Positions 15,774-24,730 of a stretch of 64,000 nt of DNA are shown here, one piece after another; position 1 is the first letter of the stretch, and the number at the start of each line of letters is the position of its first letter. The stretch is taken from the NCBI GenBank assembly GCA_035650475.1, contig DASRHP010000012.1, positions 608,059 to 672,058 on the forward strand, given 5' to 3'. The notes under the pieces are model-generated. The model had not been told where the DNA came from and did no database searches. It saw nothing but the letters and a program-made list of their open reading frames with translations. The translations under genes were made by a program, and so were the position numbers. Source of the DNA: Candidatus Binataceae bacterium. GTDB lineage: Bacteria; Desulfobacterota; Binatia; Binatales; Binataceae.

Positions 15774-18356
15774 ATGCGAGACCAGGAAGGCGCACCGCTG
15801 GCCGACAGGGCTTCCGAATACCGCCTGCCGACCAACGTGGTGCCGGAGCGCTACGAGATAAGCCTGACTCCCGATCTGAAAGCATTCACCTTCGCCGGTG
15901 AGGAGAGCGTCGCCGTGCGCGTGCTTTCGCCCACGGCGGAGATCGTGTTGAACGCGTTGGAGCTCGAGATTGACCGAGTCAGCGCCGAGCGCGGCGGTGC
16001 GACCGTCGGCGGCAAGGCCGAGCTGGAGCCGGCGCGCGAGCGCGCGCGGCTTGCCTTCGAACGCACACTGGAGCCCGGCGAATGGACGCTGCGCATCGTC
16101 TTTCGCGGCATCCTGAACGACAAGCTTCACGGCTTCTATCGCAGCACCTACAAGGATGCTCGGGGCAATACCCATCTGGTCGCGAGCACTCAGTTCGAGG
16201 CGACCGACGCGCGTCGCGCCTTCCCCTGCTGGGACGAGCCGGCGCTTAAGGCGAGCTTCAAGGTGCGCCTCGTGATCGACGAGGAGCTCGCGGCGTTCTC
16301 CAATGCGGGGGTGGAGAGCGAGCGGCGGCTGGGCGGCGGCAAGAAGGAGGTCGTTTTCAAAGAGACGATCAAGATGTCCACCTACCTGGTCGCCTTTATC
16401 GTGGGCGAGTTCGAGGTGACCGAGCCGGTGGACGCCGGCACGCCGTTGCGTGTGGCGTACGTGCCGGGCAAGCGCGCGCTGACCGCGTGGGCGCGCGAGA
16501 TCGGCGCCTACTCGCTCAGGTTCTTCGCTGACTACTACGGGCTGCCTTACCCGGGCGACAAGCTGGATCTGATCGCGATTCCCGACTTTGCCGCGGGCGC
16601 GATGGAAAACCTCGGCGCGATCACGTTTCGCGAAACCGCGCTGCTGGTTGACGAAAAGAGCGCCTCACGCGCCGAGCTGGAGCGGGTTGCCGACGTGGTG
16701 TCGCACGAGAACGCGCACATGTGGTTCGGCGACCTCGTCACGATGAAGTGGTGGAACGGGATCTGGCTCAATGAGGCCTTTGCCACCTTCATGGAGATGC
16801 TCGCGGTCGATGCCTGGAAGCCGCAGTGGAAGCGCTGGGAGAGTTTTTCGGTCTCCCGTTCGGCCGCGATGGGAATCGACGCGCTCGCCAACACGCGCTC
16901 GATCGAATACACGGTGCTGAGCCCCGAGGACGCGCGCTCGATGTTCGACGTCCTGACCTACGAGAAGGGCGCCTCGGTGCTTCGGATGCTCGAACAGTAC
17001 CTCGGCGCCGAGCGCTTCCGCAAAGGCATCACCGCCTACCTCCGCAAGCATCAGTACGCCAACGCCGAGACCGGCGATTTGTGGGACGCGCTGGAGGAGG
17101 CCTCGGGCGAGCCGGTGCGCCGGCTGATGGATTCGTGGATTTTTCAGCCCGGCTTTCCAATTGTCGAAGCGGCGCGGGATGGCGACGGGCGCTCGCTCAT
17201 CGTGCGCCAGCGGCGCTTCTTCTACCTGCCAGAGGGTGCGAACAACGAGGCTCACAAGCAGCTCTGGCAGGTGCCGATGATGATCCGCGCCCGCACCGAG
17301 CAGGGGATGGTGACGCGCAAGCTGCTGCTCGACGGGCCCGAAGCACGGATCGAGCTCGGCGGCCGGATCGAATGGGCGCTGCTCAACGAGGGCGCGCACG
17401 GGTTCTACCGCGTGCGCTACGCGCCCGAGCTGATGGCTGCGCTGACGCGCAATCTTGGCGAGCTCAGCGCGGTTGAGCGCTACGCGCTGGTCAGCGACTC
17501 GTGGGCGGCGACGGTGGCCGGGATGACGCGGCTGGTGGACTTCCTGCCGACGCTCAAGCTGATGCGCGAGGAGACCGACCTCAACGTGTGGCGCGCGATC
17601 CTTGCGCCTTTCAACTATCTCGACCTGATCGTGAGCGAGGCCGAGCGCCCCGCGCTCGCCGCCCTGGTCCGCGCAACCGTGGGGCCCGCGGCCCGGCGCC
17701 TTGGATGGGAACCGCGGGCGGGCGAGGACGAATTGCAGCGCCAGTTGCGCGGCGTGCTGTTGGGGGCGCTCGGCACGCTGGGCGAGGACACAGAAGTCCA
17801 GCGCCGCGCTGCCGAAGCCTACGAGCGCTATCTTCAGGACCCGGCCGCGCTCGATCGCGATTTGGTGCCGCCGGTGATCAATATCCTCGCGTGCACAGGC
17901 GACGAGGCGCGCTTCGAGACTTTCAAGCGAAACTTTAAATCTGCGAAGACGCCGCAGGAGGAGCAGCGCTATCTGTTCTCGCTTGCGAGCTTCCGCCGCC
18001 CGGGGCTTTTGCGCGACACGATGGAGATGACGCTGAGCGGCGAGGTGCGCACGCAGAACGCGCCGTACCTGATGCATTCGCTGATGCTCAACACGGTCTG
18101 CCGCTACGAGGCGTGGGATTTCGTCCGCGCGCACTGGGATGAGATGCTGCGCAAGTATCCCGACGCCGCGCTGCCGCGGATGTGCGAGGCGATCGTGGCG
18201 CTGCTCGACCGCGAGGCTGAAGTGCACGCGTTCTTCCAGGCGCACAAGGTGCGGATCGGCGCCAAAATAATCGAGCAACACCTCGAACGGCTGCGGGTGG
18301 CGGTCGCCTTTCGTCGGCGCGAGGGCGCAAGCCTCGCCGCGACACTGAGGAGCTAA
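15774..18356 (+). CDS. M1 family zinc aminopeptidase (aminopeptidase N-like)
   Basis: A gluzincin aminopeptidase of 860 aa. The exopeptidase motif GAMEN is at 275-279, and the zinc site HENAH at 311-315 with the third ligand E334, giving the HExxH-x18-E spacing. The N-terminal beta domain and long C-terminal helical (ERAP1-C-like) domain are both present, making it closer to the puromycin-sensitive/tricorn-interacting-factor subgroup than to E. coli PepN. No signal peptide is seen, so it is probably cytoplasmic and involved in peptide turnover. ATG at 15774 follows AGGAAGGA. It is convergent with the next gene. Confidence 0.95.
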   Translation: MRDQEGAPLADRASEYRLPTNVVPERYEISLTPDLKAFTFAGEESVAVRVLSPTAEIVLNALELEIDRVSAERGGATVGGKAELEPARERARLAFERTLEPGEWTLRIVFRGILNDKLHGFYRSTYKDARGNTHLVASTQFEATDARRAFPCWDEPALKASFKVRLVIDEELAAFSNAGVESERRLGGGKKEVVFKETIKMSTYLVAFIVGEFEVTEPVDAGTPLRVAYVPGKRALTAWAREIGAYSLRFFADYYGLPYPGDKLDLIAIPDFAAGAMENLGAITFRETALLVDEKSASRAELERVADVVSHENAHMWFGDLVTMKWWNGIWLNEAFATFMEMLAVDAWKPQWKRWESFSVSRSAAMGIDALANTRSIEYTVLSPEDARSMFDVLTYEKGASVLRMLEQYLGAERFRKGITAYLRKHQYANAETGDLWDALEEASGEPVRRLMDSWIFQPGFPIVEAARDGDGRSLIVRQRRFFYLPEGANNEAHKQLWQVPMMIRARTEQGMVTRKLLLDGPEARIELGGRIEWALLNEGAHGFYRVRYAPELMAALTRNLGELSAVERYALVSDSWAATVAGMTRLVDFLPTLKLMREETDLNVWRAILAPFNYLDLIVSEAERPALAALVRATVGPAARRLGWEPRAGEDELQRQLRGVLLGALGTLGEDTEVQRRAAEAYERYLQDPAALDRDLVPPVINILACTGDEARFETFKRNFKSAKTPQEEQRYLFSLASFRRPGLLRDTMEMTLSGEVRTQNAPYLMHSLMLNTVCRYEAWDFVRAHWDEMLRKYPDAALPRMCEAIVALLDREAEVHAFFQAHKVRIGAKIIEQHLERLRVAVAFRRREGASLAATLRS

Positions 18357-18404
18357 AACGACGCCGCGCCGAATCGTGCCCGGATGGCGCCGGCGCGCAA
18401 GCCG

Positions 18405-19412
18405 CTAATGCGTCATCCGTTCGGGTGTCGGTGGCTCGAAGCCGAGCACGGGATGAGGCTGGTAGGGTGCTTCGAGCGCCGCGGTTTCCTCTTTCGTCAA
18501 CTTGATATCGACCGCGGCAATCAGCTCCTTGACGTGGTTGAGTTTGGTCGCGCCGACGATCGGGGCGGTTACGCCGGGCGCCCGGAGAATCCAGGCGCAG
18601 GCGACCTGCGCGGGCGTGACGCCGCGTTCGCGCGCGATGCGGACGGCGGCGTCGGCGACCGCGAAGTCCGAGTCGCGGAAGTACATGCTGCGCGCCATCG
18701 GATCGCTCTGCGCGCGCACGGTGTCGCCGGTGCCGCCGGGTTTGCGGTTGCCGGCAAGGAAGCCGCGAGCCAGCGGGCTCCACGGGATCACGCCCACGCC
18801 CTGGTCGATGCACAGCGGGATCATCTCACGCTCTTCCTCACGATAGACCAGGTTGTAGTGGTTTTGCATCGCTACGAAGCGATGCCATCCGTGCTCGCGC
18901 GCTGTATAGAGCGCCTTACTGAACTGCCACGCCGCCATGCTGCTCGCGCCGAGGTAGCGGACCTTGCCCGCGCGTACCAGCGAATCGAGCGCCTCGAGCG
19001 TCTCCTCTATCGGTGTCCGCCAGTCCCATCGATGGATCTGGTAGAGGTCGATGAAATCGGTGCGCAGGCGGCGCAGCGAGGCGTCGCAGGCTTCAAGGAT
19101 GTGCTTGCGGCTTAGCCCGCGCCGGTTCGGCCCCGGCCCCATCGGGCCGTGGACCTTGGTCGCGATGACGACGTCGTCGCGCGCGGCCATCTCGCCCAGC
19201 CATCGCCCAGTTATCTCCTCGCTCACCCCGCCAGAGTAAACGTCGGCGGTGTCAAAGAAGTTGACCCCGGCCTCGAGCGCGGCGGCGAAATGCTCGCGTG
19301 CTTCGTCGCCCGTGATCACCCATTCGCGCCAGCGCTTGTCGCCGTAACTCATGCATCCAAGGCAGATGCGCGAGACGCTGAGGCCCGTCTTGCCAAGCTT
19401 GACGTATTCCAT
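18405..19412 (-). CDS. Aldo/keto reductase
   Basis: A TIM-barrel NADPH-dependent carbonyl reductase of 335 aa. The catalytic tetrad is visible: Asp and Tyr in NFFDTADVYSGG, Lys in VVIATKVHG and His in LYQIHRWDW. The C-terminal nucleotide-binding segment VTAPIVGATKLNHVKELIAA is typical of the AKR families that include YhdN/YdhF-type and YajO-like enzymes. The N-terminus MEYVKLGKTGLSVSRICLGCMSYG is a textbook AKR start. The substrate is not predictable. It is transcribed toward the M1 peptidase, with about 48 bp between stops. Confidence 0.93.
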   Translation of the reverse strand: MEYVKLGKTGLSVSRICLGCMSYGDKRWREWVITGDEAREHFAAALEAGVNFFDTADVYSGGVSEEITGRWLGEMAARDDVVIATKVHGPMGPGPNRRGLSRKHILEACDASLRRLRTDFIDLYQIHRWDWRTPIEETLEALDSLVRAGKVRYLGASSMAAWQFSKALYTAREHGWHRFVAMQNHYNLVYREEEREMIPLCIDQGVGVIPWSPLARGFLAGNRKPGGTGDTVRAQSDPMARSMYFRDSDFAVADAAVRIARERGVTPAQVACAWILRAPGVTAPIVGATKLNHVKELIAAVDIKLTKEETAALEAPYQPHPVLGFEPPTPERMTH

Positions 19413-19723
19413 AGCGCAATCTCTCCGGTAGCAGCGGTCGGAAGCATCGCGCCCGCGAGGCGGGCACGGCGGGTCCTGCGAACCCCATCAATGCAAACTT
19501 GGGATGCCGGGGTCAAATTCAGTGGTCGCGGGGCTCCACGCTTGCTTCGCTTAGCGCACGCCAGTAGCTTGCGCGCAATTTTGAGCGCTTTGGAAGGAGG
19601 AAATCACGTTTTGCCAACCTGAAGCGAGCACACCGATAGAAATTGAGCCGCTAAGAACGTCAATTTGCTTGTTTTTGCGTGAATAAGAAGGCGCTCCACG
19701 GAGCGCGGGGGAGGGAAACTCTG
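19413..19723. other. Intergenic region of lower GC with no recognised gene
   Basis: About 310 bp separate the divergent aldo/keto reductase and lipoprotein genes. The right half (about 19560-19690) is clearly more AT-rich than its surroundings. Around 19502-19515 is GGGGTCAAATTC, a string also familiar from the flanks of REP-associated tyrosine transposases, but no transposase or clear hairpin is present. A good ribosome site (GGAGGG) lies close to the downstream ATG. No convincing promoter hexamers were found. Confidence 0.4.
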
Positions 19724-21055
19724 ATGTCTGTCAAAAGCAGCGAGCTGCGACGCGGCCTTACCCTGGCTGCGACGCTGGCGGGGATGGCGCTGTTTCTCGG
19801 CGCATGCGGGGGCGACAGCAGTAGCTCGGGCAGGCCGCCTTTGACCGTGGCACCGCCCAATCCGGTAGCCGTGGCCGCCGCCTGTGTCGCATCGGGCGCG
19901 ATGGCGGTCAACGTCAACAGCACGACCGGCGATGTCAGCATCTATTTTCCAAAGGGCAACTGGGACAGCTCGACCACCGGCATCTACCTGACGCCGATAG
20001 AAGGCGGCGGGGTCGGGCGCGCAACGATCGCCACGCCCAAGGCCGTCAATTCGTGTTCCGCCAATAGCGCGACCGGCACCATCGTATGCAGTGCCAACAA
20101 CCACGACGTTTACTTCATCAAAGGCACCAGCCTGACGGGGGCAGTCACCAGCGCTGCGAGCGGATCGGTTGGCTTCACCGGCGGCTCCTGCACCAATTGC
20201 AACGCGATGGCCGATCCGGTGCTGAACATCGGCATCATCGGAATGTCGCTGAGCAGCGGCAGCAGGGCGGGCTTTCAGTCGTTCGACCTTGGCTCAGGAG
20301 CTGGCGGACCAATCGTGCAAGCGCCGGGGAATGCCAGCAGTGTCGGCACCATCTCGGAGTCGCCTGCAATCGAGCCGAACAGGCACTGGCTGCTTTCCGC
20401 CACCGAACTCAACGATTACCAGATAATTGACTACAGCAGCGGCTCGCCTGTGGTCTACCGCTACGCCGACAGGAGCAAGATCTTCACCAATGACGAGCTC
20501 GATGGCTCCGCGATCGATTGCACGACGGATATCGCGCTTGCCAGCGACGAATTCACCGGCAACCTGTTCATCGCGGACCTCAAGCAGGCGGTCTTCACTC
20601 CCGGCAGCCCCGGCTCATGGACCGCGCCCGCGCAGCTTCAGAACATGCCCGAGCTCAATTTCCCCTCGGCCGGGACGACCGGGCTGGCGATCGCGCCGAG
20701 CGGACATGTTGGTATTCTCGAAGACGAGTTTGGGGGTGCGGACTTTGGTGCAATCCGGCTGCCGGCAACCTCGGGATCGGGCACGCCGGCGGTCAAAGAC
20801 TGGGTGTCGGCGCAGATGCCCAACGACCCGGCTGGCAACCCCTGGGAGATGACCCTGGATCCGCACGGGCTGACCGCATATACCAGCCCCGCGACAGGCA
20901 AGCCGATGGGCATAATCGGCGAATTCTCGCGCGCCTACGTGGCGGTGATCGACATCAACAAGCTGCTCGCCGCGCCGCGCAGCCCGGCGCACGTCGTTGA
21001 TCCGACTTACGATCTGGTTGCGAACCACGTAGTCCGCTTCGTCAAAGTCCACTGA
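19724..21055 (+). CDS. Unrecognised secreted lipoprotein, about 443 aa
   Basis: The ATG at 19724 is preceded by GAGGGAAAC and opens a lipoprotein signal peptide: basic SELRRG, a hydrophobic core LTLAATLAGMALF and lipobox LGAC. The mature part starts with a Ser/Gly-rich linker and is rich in Gly, Ser, Thr, Asn and Asp, with repeated short beta-strand-like stretches and a C-x2-C pair (CTNC). Repeats such as LAIAPSGHVGILEDEF and TLDPHGLTAYTS recall blades of beta-propeller proteins, but no named family was recognised. It stands alone, closed by a strong hairpin, and is likely anchored in the outer membrane or periplasm. Confidence 0.75.
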   Translation: MSVKSSELRRGLTLAATLAGMALFLGACGGDSSSSGRPPLTVAPPNPVAVAAACVASGAMAVNVNSTTGDVSIYFPKGNWDSSTTGIYLTPIEGGGVGRATIATPKAVNSCSANSATGTIVCSANNHDVYFIKGTSLTGAVTSAASGSVGFTGGSCTNCNAMADPVLNIGIIGMSLSSGSRAGFQSFDLGSGAGGPIVQAPGNASSVGTISESPAIEPNRHWLLSATELNDYQIIDYSSGSPVVYRYADRSKIFTNDELDGSAIDCTTDIALASDEFTGNLFIADLKQAVFTPGSPGSWTAPAQLQNMPELNFPSAGTTGLAIAPSGHVGILEDEFGGADFGAIRLPATSGSGTPAVKDWVSAQMPNDPAGNPWEMTLDPHGLTAYTSPATGKPMGIIGEFSRAYVAVIDINKLLAAPRSPAHVVDPTYDLVANHVVRFVKVH

Positions 21056-21097
21056 AATCAGTCGAGCCCGGCCAAGACACAGCGACTGATCAGAAAG

Positions 21098-21132
21098 GCG
21101 GGCCTCGGACGTCAACAACGTCCGAGGCCCGC
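21098..21132. terminator. Strong bidirectional hairpin terminator between convergent genes
   Basis: A perfect 15-bp inverted repeat (arms 21098-21112 and 21118-21132, 5-nt loop CAACA) lies between the stops of the lipoprotein and the - strand enoyl-CoA hydratase gene. Read on the - strand the stem is followed by CTTTCT, a short U-rich run; on the + strand it is followed by GCACGTTT. It fits an intrinsic terminator serving mainly the - strand and probably both. Confidence 0.8.
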
Positions 21133-21165
21133 GCACGTTTCAAGTTCCGCGCGGCGCGCCGATCA

Positions 21166-21963
21166 TTAGCCGCGGAACTTCGGCGCGCGCTTCTCCAGAA
21201 ACGCCGCGATTCCCTCGGGGCCGTCGGCACTGCGCCCCATCTCGGCGATCCATTCCGTCTCCAGTTCCATCTGATCTTCGAGGGTATGAACGGCGCTCTC
21301 GGTCAGGAGCCGCTTGACCCCGAGGTAGGCGCGGGTGGGGCCCTTGGCCAGCTCGCGCGCCACTCCCTGGGCGGTCGCCGCGAGCTCGGCGTCCGGCACC
21401 ACACGTGTCACGATTCCGAGATCGCACGCCTGGCGCGCCGAGAGTACCGGGTTGAGCAGGATTAGCTCCATCGCTCGCCGCAGCCCGACGATCCGCGGCA
21501 GATAGTAGGTCGAGGAGCCGTCGGGCGTAAGCCCGGCCCGCGTGTACGCCATCGTGAAGCGGGCCGACTCCGCCGCGATCACGATATCACCCGCGCACGC
21601 CAGGCTCATCCCGGCGCCGCCCGCCGCGCCCTGGATCGCCATCACCAGCGGCGCCTTCATCCGAGCCAGCCGCGAGATCGCCTTGTGCAGATAGAAGGTA
21701 ACCTTCTTTAGGTAGGTCGGGAGCATCTCTCTGGGCTGCGCGGCAAAGCTCTTCAAGTCGCCGCCGGCGCAGAAGATCTTGCCCGTCGCGTCGAGCAGCA
21801 TCGCGCGCACGCTTGGGTCCTCCTCGCAGCGCAATGCGACGTCCATCAGGTCATGCGCCATTTCGGAGTTGAGCGCGTTGGCCGCGTCGGGGCGGTTGAG
21901 CGTGACGTGGGCGACGTTGTCGCGCACGTCGAACAGCAGCGTCGAGTATTCGCTGTCGGGCAT
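21166..21963 (-). CDS. Enoyl-CoA hydratase/isomerase family protein, PaaG-like
   Basis: A crotonase-fold protein of 265 aa. The oxyanion-hole motifs are present (CAGGDLKSF and GAAGGAGMSLACAGD). Both glutamates that serve hydration in enoyl-CoA hydratases are replaced: the GGGxE position reads GAGM, and the second Glu position reads YTRAGL. Instead it has GLTPDGSSTYYLPR, similar to the PDSGG aspartate region of PaaG-type isomerases. So isomerase or another crotonase activity is more likely than hydration. It ends at a strong hairpin terminator and is preceded by a lone dehalogenase gene on the same strand, 52 bp away. Confidence 0.88.
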   Translation of the reverse strand: MPDSEYSTLLFDVRDNVAHVTLNRPDAANALNSEMAHDLMDVALRCEEDPSVRAMLLDATGKIFCAGGDLKSFAAQPREMLPTYLKKVTFYLHKAISRLARMKAPLVMAIQGAAGGAGMSLACAGDIVIAAESARFTMAYTRAGLTPDGSSTYYLPRIVGLRRAMELILLNPVLSARQACDLGIVTRVVPDAELAATAQGVARELAKGPTRAYLGVKRLLTESAVHTLEDQMELETEWIAEMGRSADGPEGIAAFLEKRAPKFRG

Positions 21964-22015
21964 GGCTTCCTCCTCGGTTAGGGGCGATTGATGCGCGCGG
22001 CGCGCGCGTCATTAT

Positions 22016-22909
22016 CTACAGGGTGCGGTACCACTCGGCGAGCGCGCGGCCGATCTCATGCGGCGAGTCCTCCTGGATGAAGTGGACCCCCTTCACAGTA
22101 ACCTCGCGCTGGTTCGGCCAGCACCGGCAGAACTCACGCTGCGCGCCGACCAGGATGGAGCCGGGATCGGCATTGATGAACAGTTTGGGCACGGCGCTTT
22201 GACCGAGCCACGCTGCGTACTGTTCGACCAGCGCGACGACGTCGGCAGGTTCGCCGTCGAGCGGGATCTGGCGCGGCCAGGTCAGGGTAGGGCGGCGCGC
22301 CTCGCCCGGCTCGCGAAACGGGCGTCGATAATTTTCCATCTCGGCCTCGCTCAGCTTGCGGATCACGCTGGCGGGCAGGATGCGCTCGACGAAGAGGTTG
22401 CGCTCGAGGATCAATTGTTCGCCGGCGGGCGAGCGCAGGGCCTGGAAGAGCGGGCGCGCGGGTTCGGGCCATTCGCTCCAGGCAAGCGGGCGCACGATAG
22501 TCTCCATGTAGGCGAGCCCCTTGACCGCGCCGGGGTGGCGCCGCGCCCAGTGAAAGCCGAGCGCGGAGCCCCAGTCGTGCACCACCAGCGTCACCCGTTG
22601 CTCTGCGAGGTCGAGGGCCGCGAACCAGGCGTCGAGGTAACGGACATGGTCGGCCAGCCGGTACAAGCCGTCCGGCGCTTTGCCCGAAGCCCCCATTCCG
22701 GCAAGGTCGGGCGCAAGGCATCGTGCGATCGGCGCCAAATGCGGAACAATATTGCGCCAGAGATACGACGAAGTCGGATTGCCGTGCAGGAAGACGATCG
22801 GATCGCCTGCGCCGCTATCGACGTAGACCATCTCGACGCCGGCGGCATTGAGCCGCTTGCGCGGATGCGGGTCGGAGGCGGAAATCCCCTGTATCCCCTG
22901 TTCGATCAT
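22016..22909 (-). CDS. Haloalkane dehalogenase (HLD-II type)
   Basis: An alpha/beta hydrolase that hydrolyses carbon-halogen bonds. All five functional residues of the HLD-II subfamily are identifiable: nucleophile D112 followed by halide-binding W113 (VHDWGSALGFHW), second halide ligand N44 in HGNPTSSYLWRN, catalytic acid E136 in AYMETIVRP, and base H276 in VHFIQEDSPHEIG. Length (297 aa) and the region around W95-F96 match DhaA-like enzymes. No signal peptide is obvious, so it is cytoplasmic. It shares a strand with the downstream PaaG-like gene and is divergent from the AGPS-like gene. Substrate range cannot be read from sequence. Confidence 0.93.
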   Translation of the reverse strand: MIEQGIQGISASDPHPRKRLNAAGVEMVYVDSGAGDPIVFLHGNPTSSYLWRNIVPHLAPIARCLAPDLAGMGASGKAPDGLYRLADHVRYLDAWFAALDLAEQRVTLVVHDWGSALGFHWARRHPGAVKGLAYMETIVRPLAWSEWPEPARPLFQALRSPAGEQLILERNLFVERILPASVIRKLSEAEMENYRRPFREPGEARRPTLTWPRQIPLDGEPADVVALVEQYAAWLGQSAVPKLFINADPGSILVGAQREFCRCWPNQREVTVKGVHFIQEDSPHEIGRALAEWYRTL

Positions 22910-23066
22910 CGCGGTCGCTCACGACTCGGCCGGTGAACAGTCGGCGTCTTCGAGAGATACGACCGCGCGCCGCGCCGCGCAAGCGGGCGCGCCGATTCGG
23001 TTTGCCCTGCGCGGGCGCGCGATCACACAATTGGGCCGTCACGAACCGCGGAGGAAACGCTTTCAC

Positions 23067-24689
23067 ATGGCTGAGCAGCGCAGGCGCAAGTTTTGGGGAT
23101 GGGGTTACGAGGATCAGCAACCGACCCCGGAGCAGCAGCGGCAGATAGCCGAGCGGATCTCGCAGCGTTTCGGCCTGGGGCCGCTCGAGATCACTCCCCC
23201 GCCGCGCGAGGCCGAACTCCACCTGCGCGCGCCGCGCATCAAGCCGCCCGATGCGCTCGCTGCGATCTGTTCGACCAGCACCTACGACCGTGCTAGCCAC
23301 AGCTACGGGCGCGGCTATCGCGACGTCGTGCGCGCCTTCCGCCGGCACTATCCCAATCCCTTCGACGTCGTGGCCTTCCCGCACGACGAGCAGGAAGTCG
23401 TCCGCGTCCTCGAGTGGTGCGACCGCGAGCGTATCGCGGCAACCCCGTATGGCGGCGGCTCAAGTGTCGTCGGCGGCGTCGAGCCGCCGTCGGGCGGCGA
23501 CTGGCGCGGCGCGGTGTCGATCGACCTTGGGCGGCTGGATCGCGTGCTCGAAGTCGATCGCCTCTCGCGCGCCGCGCGGATCCAGGCCGGCGTGTACGGC
23601 CCCGCGCTCGAAGACCGGCTGCGCCCGCACGGCTACACGCTGCGCCATTTTCCCCAGTCGTTCGAGTTCTCCTCGCTTGGCGGATGGATCGCGACGCGCT
23701 CGGGCGGCCACTTCGCGACGCTCTACACCCATATCGACGACTTCGTGGAATCGGTGCGCGTGATCACTCCGACTGGCGCGCTCGAGTCGCGCCGCTTGCC
23801 CGGCTCGGGCGCCGGGCCCAGCCCCGACCGAATGTTCATCGGGTCGGAGGGAATCCTCGGGATAATCACCGAGGCTTGGATGCGCCTGCAGGACCGGCCG
23901 AAGTTTCGCGCAGGCGCATCGGTGTCGTTTCCCGATTTCGTCTCGGGAGCCAAGGCGGTGCGCGCGATAACGCAGGCCGGACTGTATCCTGCCAACTGCC
24001 GCCTGCTCGATCCGGGCGAGGCGGCCAACGCCGGCGCCAACCAGGGCGAGGCGGCGGTGCTGGTGCTGGCCTTCGAGTCGGCCGACCATGGGTTAGAGCC
24101 TTGGATGGCGCGCGCGCTGGAGATCTGTGCCGACCTCGGCGGGCGGGTGCCCGAGGGCGCGGGCAGGACCAGCACCGACGCCGCGGCGACGCATGCGGGG
24201 GCAGCCGGCGCGTGGCGCGAGGCGTTTCTCAAGGCGCCGTATCTGCGCGACTCGATGGTCGCGATGGGAATGGTGAGCGATACCTTCGAAACCGCGATCA
24301 CCTGGGACCGCTTCGAGAACTACCACGCGCGCCTGATGGAGACCGGCAACGACGCGATCCGCCGCATCTGCGGCAAGGGAACGCTGACCTGCCGCTTTAC
24401 CCACGCCTATCCCGACGGTCCCGCGCCCTACTACACCGTGCTTGCGCCCGGACGGCGCGGCTCGGAGCTCGAACAATGGGACGAGATCAAGGCCGCAGTC
24501 TCCGAGGTCATCGTCAACCTCGGCGGCACGATCACGCACCATCATGCGGTCGGCCGCGACCATCGCCCATGGTACGACCGCCAGCGGCCCGAAGGCTTCG
24601 CGCGCGCGCTCAGAGCGGCCAAGCGCGCCCTCGACCCGCACGCGATTCTCAACCCCGGCGTGCTGATCGATCCCGAATCCGCGCGCTGA
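23067..24689 (+). CDS. FAD-linked oxidase, alkyldihydroxyacetonephosphate synthase-like
   Basis: A PCMH/VAO-type flavoprotein of about 540 aa. The FAD-binding P-loop region is PYGGGSSVVGGVE, with later FPQSFEFSSLGGWIATRSGG and FIGSEGILGIITEAW. The C-terminal active-site histidine cluster ITHHHAVGRDHRPWY strongly resembles the HHH-x-VG motif of alkyl-DHAP synthases, which replace the acyl chain of acyl-DHAP with a fatty alcohol in ether lipid synthesis. The N-terminus KFWGWGYEDQ is also typical of this subgroup. ATG at 23067 has GGAGGAAA upstream. It may act with the downstream crotonase only by proximity; no acyl-DHAP partner is nearby. Confidence 0.85.
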   Translation: MAEQRRRKFWGWGYEDQQPTPEQQRQIAERISQRFGLGPLEITPPPREAELHLRAPRIKPPDALAAICSTSTYDRASHSYGRGYRDVVRAFRRHYPNPFDVVAFPHDEQEVVRVLEWCDRERIAATPYGGGSSVVGGVEPPSGGDWRGAVSIDLGRLDRVLEVDRLSRAARIQAGVYGPALEDRLRPHGYTLRHFPQSFEFSSLGGWIATRSGGHFATLYTHIDDFVESVRVITPTGALESRRLPGSGAGPSPDRMFIGSEGILGIITEAWMRLQDRPKFRAGASVSFPDFVSGAKAVRAITQAGLYPANCRLLDPGEAANAGANQGEAAVLVLAFESADHGLEPWMARALEICADLGGRVPEGAGRTSTDAAATHAGAAGAWREAFLKAPYLRDSMVAMGMVSDTFETAITWDRFENYHARLMETGNDAIRRICGKGTLTCRFTHAYPDGPAPYYTVLAPGRRGSELEQWDEIKAAVSEVIVNLGGTITHHHAVGRDHRPWYDRQRPEGFARALRAAKRALDPHAILNPGVLIDPESAR

Positions 24690-24730
24690 GAGCGGCCCGC
24701 GCGCGAACCCGCCGCAGGGAGGATCCGACG

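Noticed and set aside
16665..18281. Antisense open frame of 538 codons opposite the M1 aminopeptidase
   Set aside because: No ribosome site or recognisable domain, and the aminopeptidase motifs on the + strand are exact.
23414..24730. In-frame upstream extension of the enoyl-CoA hydratase at 24731
   Set aside because: The extension overlaps the AGPS-like gene in another frame and is Arg-rich; a ribosome site stands just before the ATG at 24731.
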